6,587 nucleotides of DNA from Methanosarcinales archaeon (GCA_012329085.1 JAAXQB010000258.1:1-6587); one strand, 5' to 3'; positions 1 through 6,063 are shown, counted from the stretch's first letter. Translations and numbers: made by a program. Notes: generated by a model not told the origin, from the letters alone.

Positions 1-1
1 T

Positions 2-118
2 CAAGATTTATTGATTGGTTACATGACAACAGAAGTGGACACATATGTTTTTGATGAAAATGTTATTTTTATAGAAAATCACGATCTTGTGGAAGGTGTG
101 CTAACGCGTAATGGCTGA
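2..118 (+). CDS. C-terminal end of an unidentified upstream gene (partial)
   Basis: An open frame enters from the left edge in frame 2 and ends at a TGA at 116-118. It gives 38 residues, starting QDLLIGYMTT and ending VEGVLTRNG. The other two forward frames are interrupted by stops. I do not recognise the family: the fragment is acidic, has alternating hydrophobic residues (VFDENVIFIEN) that suggest beta strands, and shows no membrane segment. Its stop lies 198 bp before rfbF, so it is probably a separate transcription unit or the end of a preceding polysaccharide gene. One arm of an 11-bp inverted repeat falls inside it (33-43) and the other lies 13 bp after its stop. It could also be a chance open frame, since only 117 bp are visible. 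Confidence 0.45.
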   Translation, partial: QDLLIGYMTTEVDTYVFDENVIFIENHDLVEGVLTRNG

Positions 119-142
119 ATATCAAATAAACTGTGTCCACTT
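33..142. repeat. Exact 11-bp inverted repeat, arms 33-43 and 132-142
   Basis: The left arm reads AAGTGGACACA (33-43) and the right arm reads TGTGTCCACTT (132-142), a perfect reverse complement. The arms are 88 bp apart and enclose the end of the upstream reading frame. They are richer in GC than the surrounding sequence, so a match by chance is unlikely but possible. There is no flanking target duplication and no U tract, so neither an intact transposable element nor an intrinsic terminator is supported. A decayed mobile-element end or a paired protein-binding site are the remaining ideas. Confidence 0.45.
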
Positions 143-220
143 TAAACTTGCATATAAATAGAAAAATGAGTTATTAAACATTATAAATAATTTTGAAAAT
201 CCCAATCAATATAACAACAT

Positions 221-251
221 TTAAATACACAATATCTATATATAGTATAAT
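221..251 (+). promoter_or_regulatory. Candidate sigma-70-type promoter for the operon
   Basis: A perfect -10 hexamer TATAAT occupies 246-251. The best -35 candidates (TTTAAA at 220-225 or TTAAAT at 221-226) are weak and sit 19-20 bp away, longer than the ideal 17 bp. There is no extended -10 TGn. Transcription would start near 258, leaving a leader of about 60 nt before the rfbF ATG. In such AT-rich DNA a TATAAT can arise by chance, so support comes mainly from its position in the only large gap. Confidence 0.35.
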
Positions 252-300
252 ATAACATTATTCAAAAAAAGAATCAATAAAACAGATAATAAAAAAGATT

Positions 301-304
301 GGAG
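301..304 (+). promoter_or_regulatory. Ribosome-binding site of rfbF
   Basis: GGAG lies 12 nt before the ATG at 317. The spacing is somewhat long, but no in-frame start nearer the site is available, and the protein N-terminus beginning MKVIILCGG matches the nucleotidyltransferase family start. Confidence 0.5.
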
Positions 305-316
305 TAAAGTAATAAA

Positions 317-1096
317 ATGAAAGTAATAATTCTTTGTGGGGGGCTTGGTACTCGTCTTAGAGAGGAAACAGAATTTCGCCCCAAACCAATGGTAAATATA
401 GGCAATCGTCCGATTCTCTGGCACATTATGAAGATTTATGCTCACTATGGTCACAAGGATTTTATTCTAAATTTGGGTTACAAGGGTGAAATGATAAAAG
501 AATATTTTTATCACTATGAATTGATGAACAATGATGTAACTCTTGAGCTTGGACATCCGGAAAAGTTATGCATCCACCAATCTCATGAAGAAAATGATTG
601 GCGTGTTACATTAGCAGATACAGGCGAAAAAGCACTCAAAGGAGCACGTCTGAAAAAAGTAGAAAAATATATAACAGATGATGAATTTATGATGACCTAT
701 GGGGATGGAGTGGCTGATATTGATATCAATGCCCTTCTATCATTTCATCGCAATCATGGGAAATTAGTAACCGTAACAGGCGTGCATCTTGATTCTCGTT
801 TTGGTGAGTTAAAGACCAATGGCGATTGTGTTGAAAATTTTAATGAAAAACCTGATGATAGATCTGGGCTTATTAGTGGGGGATTCTTTGTTTTTAATAA
901 AAGTATATTTGATTATCTCTCTACTAATGATGATTGTGATTTAGAAATTGGACCTTTGGAAAAAATTGCGCGTGAAAAACAATTGATGGTTTATAAGCAT
1001 ACTGGAGATTGGGCATGTATGGATACATTAAGAGATATGGATTATTTGAATATGTTATGGAATGAAAATAAAGCATTTTGGAAAATATGGAAATGA
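317..1096 (+). CDS. rfbF: Glucose-1-phosphate cytidylyltransferase
   Basis: The enzyme joins CTP and alpha-D-glucose 1-phosphate to give CDP-glucose and pyrophosphate in the cytoplasm, the entry step to CDP-linked deoxysugars. The 259-residue product has the usual family length (about 257). The nucleotide-binding loop GGLGTRLREET lies at 8-18, with PKPM (Lys23) just after it. The motif ILWHIMKIYAHYG at 33-45 is characteristic of RfbF/DdhA rather than dTDP- or UDP-glucose pyrophosphorylases. TYGDGVADID at 127-136 carries the probable metal ligand Asp130, and CMDTLRD at 234-240 carries Asp236, the probable second ligand. One variation is TGDWACMDT (229-237), where the family normally has GFW before the MDT motif; Asp231 replaces that Phe. 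The gene is first in the operon, and its stop overlaps the rfbG start. Family assignment is very secure. Confidence 0.96.
   Translation: MKVIILCGGLGTRLREETEFRPKPMVNIGNRPILWHIMKIYAHYGHKDFILNLGYKGEMIKEYFYHYELMNNDVTLELGHPEKLCIHQSHEENDWRVTLADTGEKALKGARLKKVEKYITDDEFMMTYGDGVADIDINALLSFHRNHGKLVTVTGVHLDSRFGELKTNGDCVENFNEKPDDRSGLISGGFFVFNKSIFDYLSTNDDCDLEIGPLEKIAREKQLMVYKHTGDWACMDTLRDMDYLNMLWNENKAFWKIWK
1080..1083 (+). promoter_or_regulatory. Ribosome-binding site that favours the ATG at 1093 for rfbG
   Basis: GGAA within the end of rfbF lies 9 nt before the ATG at 1093 but only 3 nt before the ATG at 1087. It overlaps the TTG at 1078, so that longer start has no site here. The 1093 ATG also overlaps the rfbF TGA in the classic ATGA arrangement. 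Confidence 0.45.
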
Positions 1097-2178
1097 ACAC
1101 CATTTTTAATAACATTTATAAAGGAAAAACCATATTAGTTACAGGGGATACTGGATTTAAGGGTTCATGGCTTGCAATATGGTTATTGAATCTTGGTGCA
1201 AATGTTATTGGTTATGCACTTGAACCAAACACCAAAAATGATAATTATATAATATGTGATTTGGGTAATAAAATCACTCATATCAATGGAGATATTAGAG
1301 ATTATCAAACATTATTAAATGTATTTTCAAAATATAAACCTGAAATCGTATTTCATCTCGCTGCTCAAACTTTAGTTTTGGATTCATATAAAGATCCATA
1401 TAATACATATAGTACCAATATAATGGGTACAGTAAATTTATTTGAGGCTGTTAGACATACACCATCTGTAAAAGTGGCAATTAATGTAACAAGCGATAAA
1501 TGTTATGAAAATCGTGAATGGGTTTATGGTTATCGCGAAGTAGATCCAATGGGTGGTAAAGATCCATATAGTGCCTCGAAAGGAGCATCTGAAATAATCA
1601 CTTCTTCGTATATGCGTTCTTTTTTCAATCAAGAAGATGCCGCAAATATTGCATCTGTGAGAGCAGGGAATGTGATTGGTGGAGGGGATTGGACAGATAA
1701 TCGAATTTTCCCTGATTGTATGCGAGCATTATTAAATAATAAACCAATTGTTATCAGGAATCCTGAGGCTGTTCGTCCTTGGCAGCATGTATTAGAACCT
1801 TTAAGTGGCTATTTGACTATTGGCTCACTTTTATATACAGATGGACAAAAATATTCTAGTGCTTGGAATTTTGGACCTTTATCAAAAAATTTAGTTTCAG
1901 TAAAACAACTTGTTAAAGAAGCTATTAAACAGTGGGGTAGCGGCAATTATATTATTGAAGATGGGCTTGATAATAATAAGGAAGCAAATATCTTACACCT
2001 TGATGTCTCAAAAGCAGTTAATAAGTTAGATTGGCACCCAGTTTTAAATTTTAAGCAGACAATTGAGTTCTCGATAGATGGATACAAAATCAATGGTTTA
2101 ACAAAGAAAGAAATTTTAAATCAAAGGATTTGTCAAATTGATAAATATATTGAATTGAGGTATGAAATTTATGGATAA
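1093..2178 (+). CDS. rfbG: CDP-glucose 4,6-dehydratase
   Basis: This NAD-dependent short-chain dehydrogenase/reductase converts CDP-D-glucose to CDP-4-keto-6-deoxy-D-glucose, the branch point for CDP-deoxysugars. The start at 1093 gives 361 residues, close to the usual 355-360. The Rossmann glycine motif TGDTGFKGSW is at 17-26; the family most often has His where Asp19 sits. TSDKCYEN at 133-140 supplies the Thr-Asp-Lys of 4,6-dehydratases, and YSASK at 159-163 gives the SDR Tyr159 and Lys163. AGNVIGGGDW (191-200) and RPWQHVLEPLSGY (228-240) are strong RfbG signatures that separate it from RmlB and GalE. TTG at 1078 and ATG at 1087 are possible in-frame starts, but 1093 gives the ATGA overlap with rfbF and the better ribosome site. 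The overlap implies translational coupling. Confidence 0.95.
   Translation: MNTIFNNIYKGKTILVTGDTGFKGSWLAIWLLNLGANVIGYALEPNTKNDNYIICDLGNKITHINGDIRDYQTLLNVFSKYKPEIVFHLAAQTLVLDSYKDPYNTYSTNIMGTVNLFEAVRHTPSVKVAINVTSDKCYENREWVYGYREVDPMGGKDPYSASKGASEIITSSYMRSFFNQEDAANIASVRAGNVIGGGDWTDNRIFPDCMRALLNNKPIVIRNPEAVRPWQHVLEPLSGYLTIGSLLYTDGQKYSSAWNFGPLSKNLVSVKQLVKEAIKQWGSGNYIIEDGLDNNKEANILHLDVSKAVNKLDWHPVLNFKQTIEFSIDGYKINGLTKKEILNQRICQIDKYIELRYEIYG
2157..2160 (+). promoter_or_regulatory. Ribosome-binding site that decides the methyltransferase start
   Basis: GAGG lies only 1 nt before the ATG at 2162 but 10 nt before the in-frame ATG at 2171. Workable spacing therefore favours 2171, which also places the first zinc cysteine at residue 4, as usual in this family. 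Confidence 0.45.
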
Positions 2179-3400
2179 ATGTAGAGCATGCGATAATGAA
2201 TTAAGTAAACCTTTTTTGTCACTCGGAAATTCCCCTCTTTCTAATAATTTCCTTTCAAATGATGATTTGAATCGAATGGAACCTTATTATCCTTTAGATG
2301 TATGTGTATGCGAAAAATGTTTTTTGGTACAATTAGAAGAATTTGAAACTGCAAAAAATATTTTTTCATCTGACTATGTTTATTTTTCTTCATATTCAGA
2401 AAGTTGGCTACAGCATTGTAAAAATTATACTCAAATGATGATTGAACGATTTGAGTTAAATAATGATTCTTTTGTAGTTGAAATTGCAAGCAATGATGGA
2501 TATTTATTACAATATTTTAAGCAAGTTGGAATACCTATTTTGGGAGTGGAACCCTCGGCAAATACTGCGGAGGAGGCAAAAAAAGCAAGCATTCCTACAG
2601 ATGTTGCTTTTTTTGATACATTATACGCTAACAAGATGAAAGATACAAGTAATTTGGCTGATTTGATTATTGGCAATAATGTTCTGGCACATAATCCAAA
2701 TTTAAATGATTTTGTGGAAGGGTTAAAGATTGCCTTGAAGCCAGATGGTGTTATTACAATGGAATTCCCTCATTTACTCAAACTTATGGATGAGAATCAA
2801 TTTGATACCATATATCATGAACATTTTTCATATTTTTCTTTTTATGCGGTGCAAAAATTATTTATGTCACATGAGCTTGTGCTTTTTGATGTTGAAGAAA
2901 TTCCCACTCATGGAGGGTCATTGCGTATCTATGGCAAGCATAAAAACGACAAATCAAAAAAAGTAACGAATCGTGTGGGAGACTTATTAGAGAAAGAGAA
3001 ATCCCATGGTTTATTGGATTTAAAAACATATTACGGTTTTGGGAAAAAAGTGGAAGTAACAAAAAGAAAATTGCTTCAGTTTTTAATTCAAGCGAAGAAT
3101 GATGGAAAAAAAATAGTTGGATATGGAGCGCCTGCCAAGGGCAATACACTTCTCAATTATTGCGGGATACGAAATGATTTTCTTGATTATACAGTAGATT
3201 GTAGCCCACATAAGCAAAATAAATATCTTCCCGGAACTCATATTCTTATCAAGCATCCGGATAAGATTAAGGAAGATAAACCTGATTATGTATTAATCCT
3301 TCCCTGGAATATTAAAGATGAAATTATGGAACAGTTAAGTTTTATTCGCGAATGGGGTGGAAAGTTTGTTATTCCAGTCCCTGAGCCAACGGTGGTGTGA
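2171..3400 (+). CDS. Zinc-containing sugar C-methyltransferase (NovU/TylCIII/TcaB9 type)
   Basis: This SAM-dependent enzyme is predicted to methylate a ring carbon next to the 4-keto group of a nucleotide-linked 6-deoxy sugar, most likely C3. The 409-residue product has the three-part family layout. An N-terminal zinc module uses Cys4, Cys7, Cys47 and Cys50. The central Rossmann domain has motif I as EIASNDGYLL (104-113). The C-terminal domain carries YGAPAKGNTLLNY (318-330) and VDCSPHKQNKY (342-352). All five active-site residues I recall for the C3'-methyltransferase TcaB9 have counterparts: Tyr69, His174 (VLAHNP), and Tyr215, Glu217 and His218 (IYHEHFSY). It overlaps rfbG by 8 bp, so it probably receives the RfbG product CDP-4-keto-6-deoxyglucose. 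Methylation at C5, as by NovU, cannot be excluded. An alternative start at 2162 adds three residues (MKF). Confidence 0.9.
   Translation: MDKCRACDNELSKPFLSLGNSPLSNNFLSNDDLNRMEPYYPLDVCVCEKCFLVQLEEFETAKNIFSSDYVYFSSYSESWLQHCKNYTQMMIERFELNNDSFVVEIASNDGYLLQYFKQVGIPILGVEPSANTAEEAKKASIPTDVAFFDTLYANKMKDTSNLADLIIGNNVLAHNPNLNDFVEGLKIALKPDGVITMEFPHLLKLMDENQFDTIYHEHFSYFSFYAVQKLFMSHELVLFDVEEIPTHGGSLRIYGKHKNDKSKKVTNRVGDLLEKEKSHGLLDLKTYYGFGKKVEVTKRKLLQFLIQAKNDGKKIVGYGAPAKGNTLLNYCGIRNDFLDYTVDCSPHKQNKYLPGTHILIKHPDKIKEDKPDYVLILPWNIKDEIMEQLSFIREWGGKFVIPVPEPTVV
3391..3395 (+). promoter_or_regulatory. Ribosome-binding site that favours the ATG at 3403
   Basis: GGTGG, inside the last codons of the preceding methyltransferase gene, lies 7 nt before the ATG at 3403. 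The alternative GTG at 3397 overlaps the preceding TGA (GTGA) but sits only 1 nt from this site. The difference is two residues. Confidence 0.35.
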
Positions 3401-3402
3401 CA

Positions 3403-3966
3403 ATGATTTTTAAAGAAATAAAATTAAAAGGGGCTTATATTATTGAATTAGAACCGTTAGAAGACGAGCGGGGCTTTTTCGTCCGCAATTTCTGTCAGAA
3501 GGAGTTTAAAGAACATGGTTTGAATTTTCCTATTGTTCAGTGTAATATATCTTATAACAAAAAGAAGGGAACATTACGAGGCATGCACTATCAGGTAGCT
3601 CCTTATGAAGAGGCAAAACTGGTCAGTTGTATAAGTGGAGCAATATATGATGTAATTATAGACTTGCGACCAGATTCTCCTACTTATTGTAAGTGGTTTG
3701 CAGTAGAACTCACCGCTCACCGCTCACCGCTTACTGCTGCCTACAAAATGCTTTATGTTCCTGAAGGCTTTGCTCATGGCTTTCAGACCTTGGAGGACAA
3801 CACAGTGGTTTTTTATCAGATGTCTGAATTTTATCATCCAGAGTGTGCCCGAGGTGTAAGGTGGAATGACCCGGCGTTTGGGATTGAATGGCCAACAAAA
3901 CAATTAGTTATTTCATCTAAGGATCAATTACATAAAGATTTCAAGAAATATAATAAGGGAAGTTAG
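3403..3966 (+). CDS. RmlC-like nucleotide-keto-sugar 3,5- or 5-epimerase
   Basis: This cupin-fold enzyme removes and replaces the proton beside the keto group of a 4-keto-6-deoxy sugar nucleotide, converting the D series to the L series at C5. The 187-residue product has normal length. Known RmlC active-site residues are present: His62 (RGMHYQ), Lys72 (EAKLV), Tyr138 and Tyr144 (FYQMSEFYHPE), plus DERGFF at 21-26 and VPEGFAHGFQ at 119-128. Homologues would be labelled dTDP-4-dehydrorhamnose 3,5-epimerase (RfbC/RmlC), but no dTDP-glucose enzymes are visible here. Its setting between a CDP-sugar C-methyltransferase and a ketoreductase suggests a CDP substrate. If C3 is already methylated, that carbon has no proton and only C5 can be epimerised, as in mycarose biosynthesis. 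A heptanucleotide repeat near residues 104-113 lengthens the loop after ELTA. GTG at 3397 is an alternative start. Confidence 0.88.
   Translation: MIFKEIKLKGAYIIELEPLEDERGFFVRNFCQKEFKEHGLNFPIVQCNISYNKKKGTLRGMHYQVAPYEEAKLVSCISGAIYDVIIDLRPDSPTYCKWFAVELTAHRSPLTAAYKMLYVPEGFAHGFQTLEDNTVVFYQMSEFYHPECARGVRWNDPAFGIEWPTKQLVISSKDQLHKDFKKYNKGS
3709..3736 (+). repeat. Heptanucleotide tandem repeat (CTCACCG x3 plus one degenerate copy)
   Basis: CTCACCG occurs at 3709-3715, 3716-3722 and 3723-3729, followed by a degenerate copy CTTACTG at 3730-3736. The tract is GC-rich within AT-rich coding sequence. Seven is not a multiple of three, so each unit is read in a different frame, and three units give one seven-residue block (LTAHRSP), with LTA then repeated. 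RmlC relatives usually have about four residues between the ELTA-like strand and MLY; this protein has ten. The tract therefore looks like an in-frame gain of about 21 bp. Confidence 0.8.
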
Positions 3967-3976
3967 TGGGCAAACG

Positions 3977-4858
3977 ATGAAAGAGATGAAGATTTTAATA
4001 ATTGGGAAAACAGGACAGCTGGGAGGAGCATTAATAGAAGACGCAATTGCCGCAGGTCATGATGTTTTTGCCCCAGATAAACATGAATTGGATATTACAA
4101 ATAAGCAATCATTTTTAACAGCAATGAAACAATTTTTACCTGATGTTGTCATCAATACGGCGGCATATCATAATGTCCCACTATGTGAAACAAATCCAAC
4201 GAGAGCATTCCAAACAAATTGTATAGCAGTTAAAGAAATGGCAGAAATCTCAAGTGACTTTAATGCATGGTTTATTTCTTTCAGCACCGATTATGTATTT
4301 GACGGCAAGAAAAGAGCACCTTATACAGAGTCGGATACCCCTAAACCGCTCCAGATGTATGGATTGTCTAAACTGGCTGGAGAATATGCAGCCTTATCAT
4401 ATCAAAATTCTATTATAATTAGGACTTGTGGATTATATGGGCTTCAGGGTGCAACTTCTAAAGGAGGTAATTTTGTTGATAATAGAATTAAAGATGCAGA
4501 AAAAAATACCTATCTGGAAGTTGGTAATAATCAAACAGTCAGTCCCACTTATACAGGAGATTTAAGCAAAGCCATTTTACAATTAATTGAGCAACCATCA
4601 AAAGAGTCTGGCATATATCATTTGGTGAATCAAGGCTATTGTACATGGTATGAGTTTACTAAAGAGATATATAGGATAATGAATATTGGTATCGAATTAG
4701 TGCCTGTTAATCGTAAGGGTAAGACCGATAATATGAGGCGACCGCTATTCTCAGCTTTGAAGAATGAAAATGCTGCAAAGATTGGTATAGATTTACCCAA
4801 TTGGAAAGACGGACTTATTAAATATTTAAATATTAAATATTTAAATAACAGCCTATAA
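3977..4858 (+). CDS. RmlD-like SDR 4-ketoreductase (NDP-4-keto-6-deoxysugar reductase)
   Basis: This cytoplasmic NAD(P)H-dependent reductase is predicted to reduce the 4-keto group of the methylated, epimerised sugar nucleotide and so finish the ring. It has 293 residues, the usual RmlD length. The Rossmann loop GKTGQLGG is at 10-17, ELDIT at 37-41, and DVVINTAAYHNV at 56-67. The catalytic set is FSTDYVFDG at 102-110 (Thr104, Asp105, Tyr106), with Tyr128 and Lys132 in YGLSK. The C-terminal substrate domain has VSPTYTGDLSKAI at 188-200 and RRPLFSALKN at 254-263. It begins 10 bp after the epimerase gene, with GTGGG (3966-3970) as a weak ribosome site; an ATG at 3986 is possible. The dTDP-4-dehydrorhamnose reductase label would be by homology only. 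The extreme C-terminus is duplicated (KYLNI, KYLNN). Confidence 0.9.
   Translation: MKEMKILIIGKTGQLGGALIEDAIAAGHDVFAPDKHELDITNKQSFLTAMKQFLPDVVINTAAYHNVPLCETNPTRAFQTNCIAVKEMAEISSDFNAWFISFSTDYVFDGKKRAPYTESDTPKPLQMYGLSKLAGEYAALSYQNSIIIRTCGLYGLQGATSKGGNFVDNRIKDAEKNTYLEVGNNQTVSPTYTGDLSKAILQLIEQPSKESGIYHLVNQGYCTWYEFTKEIYRIMNIGIELVPVNRKGKTDNMRRPLFSALKNENAAKIGIDLPNWKDGLIKYLNIKYLNNSL
4820..4849 (+). repeat. 15-bp direct tandem duplication at the reductase C-terminus
   Basis: Two adjacent 15-bp units (4820-4834 and 4835-4849) agree at 13 of 15 positions; both start AAATATTTAAATA. The duplication stays in frame and encodes KYLNI followed by KYLNN just before the stop at 4856-4858. The unit is pure A and T and partly self-complementary, a plausible site for replication slippage. 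Confidence 0.75.
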
Positions 4859-4869
4859 GAAGTGAGACT

Positions 4870-6054
4870 ATGGATCAATTAGAAAACAAATCATGTCCAT
4901 CTTGTTTGAACCAAGGTCATTTAGAAATATTCCATCAACTACGAAATACGCCTATTCATCAAAATCAAATATATGATACTTTAGATGATGCAGTTAATTG
5001 TAAAAGGGGAGATATCTTTTTAACATTTTGTCACAATTGTGGAATGGTTTTTAATTCACAATTTGAATCTAGGTTTTTGGAGTATGGCGAACAATATAAT
5101 AACAAACAATCAGCTTCCGAATATTTCAGAATATATTTGAATGAAACTGTAGACTTGCTGGTGCACAAGTATGGAATTTTTAATAAAAACATTCTTGATG
5201 TAGGTTGTGGAAATGGGGAGTTTTTAGAACTACTTTCTATGAAATCGCATTCGATAGGCACTGGTTTTGATCCATCTTATATAGGTCCAAATCATACATC
5301 AAATGCCCGGTTTGTTTCGGATTATTTATCTGAAAAATACGCCCCTATAAAAGCTGATGTTTTCATTTTAAGACATGTTCTTGAACATGTAGATAATCCC
5401 AATCAATTTTTGTCTACTATTATACAATATCTTGATGTTGGCACTGATTGTAAAATTATAATTGAAGTGCCAGATTTCAATTGGATTGCAAATCATGGAA
5501 TATATTGGGATGTATTTTACGAGCATGTTAACTACTTTTCAAAGCACTCATTAAGAAACCTACTTGAATCTATTGGTTTAGATGTTATAGATATTTTTAA
5601 TCAGTTTGGGGGGCAATATATGATAGCTATTGCTTCTTTTCATCCAGACAGAATCAACAAAAAAGAAGTAAAAATTACATATACGGTAAACGAATCCATA
5701 ATTAATCAATTCAAAAGAAATATCGAATTTAAAAATAAAGAAATTGAACATATCTTTAATCAGATTGGGGAAGAATCCTTGTTTACTATTTGGGGAGCTG
5801 CAGCAAAAGGAATTACATTTCTCAATTGCTTGAATAAAGACATCCAACATCGGATACCATTTGTAATCGATATGAATGAAACTAAACAAGGTAAATATTG
5901 TGCTGGAACAGGGCATAAAATTATGCCACCTACGATTTTGAAACATGAGGAGGGGGGCATTAAAGATATTATTATCATGAATCCAAATTATCTTCATGAA
6001 ATATCGGCATACTTATCTATTTATGATAGAAAATTTAATTTATTTACAATATAA
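4870..6054 (+). CDS. Second zinc-containing C-methyltransferase-like protein, divergent active site
   Basis: The 394-residue product has the same three-part layout as the first methyltransferase but is clearly a distant paralogue. The zinc module has Cys9 and Cys12 (CPSC) with Cys54 and Cys57 (CHNC). SAM motif I is the canonical DVGCGNGEF at 110-118. HVLEHVDNP (169-177) keeps the His that aligns with His174 of the first enzyme. The active-site segment VFYEHVNYFS (215-224) keeps Glu218 and His219 but has Phe216 where the TcaB9 group has a catalytic Tyr. The C-terminal domain follows with WGAAAKGITFLN (308-319) and VIDMNETKQGKY (332-343). It starts 11 bp after the reductase gene. Likely roles are C-methylation at another carbon, action on another sugar, or a changed reaction. 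The fold is certain but the substrate unknown, and O-methylation cannot be excluded. Confidence 0.85.
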   Translation: MDQLENKSCPSCLNQGHLEIFHQLRNTPIHQNQIYDTLDDAVNCKRGDIFLTFCHNCGMVFNSQFESRFLEYGEQYNNKQSASEYFRIYLNETVDLLVHKYGIFNKNILDVGCGNGEFLELLSMKSHSIGTGFDPSYIGPNHTSNARFVSDYLSEKYAPIKADVFILRHVLEHVDNPNQFLSTIIQYLDVGTDCKIIIEVPDFNWIANHGIYWDVFYEHVNYFSKHSLRNLLESIGLDVIDIFNQFGGQYMIAIASFHPDRINKKEVKITYTVNESIINQFKRNIEFKNKEIEHIFNQIGEESLFTIWGAAAKGITFLNCLNKDIQHRIPFVIDMNETKQGKYCAGTGHKIMPPTILKHEEGGIKDIIIMNPNYLHEISAYLSIYDRKFNLFTI

Positions 6055-6063
6055 ATTACCAAC

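Larger units (their letters stand above)
119..316 (+). promoter_or_regulatory. AT-rich leader and intergenic region upstream of the sugar operon
   Basis: This 198-bp stretch holds no credible gene. It is almost entirely A and T from about 145 onward and contains A tracts (265-271, 292-297) of the kind found in curved or UP-element-like DNA. A promoter box, a short palindrome adjoining it and a GGAG ribosome-binding site lie inside. No rho-independent terminator for the upstream gene is visible. It is the largest non-coding gap in the window, which supports placing the operon's main promoter here. Confidence 0.5.

Noticed and set aside
246..271. Intrinsic terminator from ATAAT/ATTAT plus the A-rich run before rfbF
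   Set aside because: The possible stem is five A/T pairs with no G or C, too weak for a terminator, and no U tract follows on the plus strand.
236..454. 72-codon minus-strand open frame across the leader and the start of rfbF
   Set aside because: It overlaps the conserved N-terminus of rfbF and runs through the AT-rich promoter region. The hydrophobic tail is what AT-rich DNA yields by chance, and no ribosome site supports it.
1078..1092. TTG (1078) or ATG (1087) as the rfbG start
   Set aside because: The TTG overlaps its only nearby ribosome-like site and adds residues not expected in the family; the ATG at 1087 is only 3 nt from GGAA. ATG 1093 has 9-nt spacing and an ATGA overlap. The choice is favoured, not proven.
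3403..4858. dTDP-L-rhamnose pathway (rmlC and rmlD)
   Set aside because: No rmlA or rmlB accompanies them. They sit directly behind rfbF, rfbG and a sugar C-methyltransferase, so rhamnose is not the best reading, although genes outside the window could change this.
5578..5997. 139-codon open frame on the minus strand
   Set aside because: It lies wholly inside the second methyltransferase gene, whose protein has clear conserved motifs in this region. The antisense product is rich in Phe, Ile and Asn with no recognisable motif, as expected from AT-rich complement.
2162..6054. 3,6-dideoxyhexose pathway (abequose, paratose, tyvelose or ascarylose type)
   Set aside because: Neither methyltransferase gene resembles the PLP-binding RfbH dehydrase, and no ferredoxin-like reductase partner is present. 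Deoxygenation at C3 is not supported by anything in the window.
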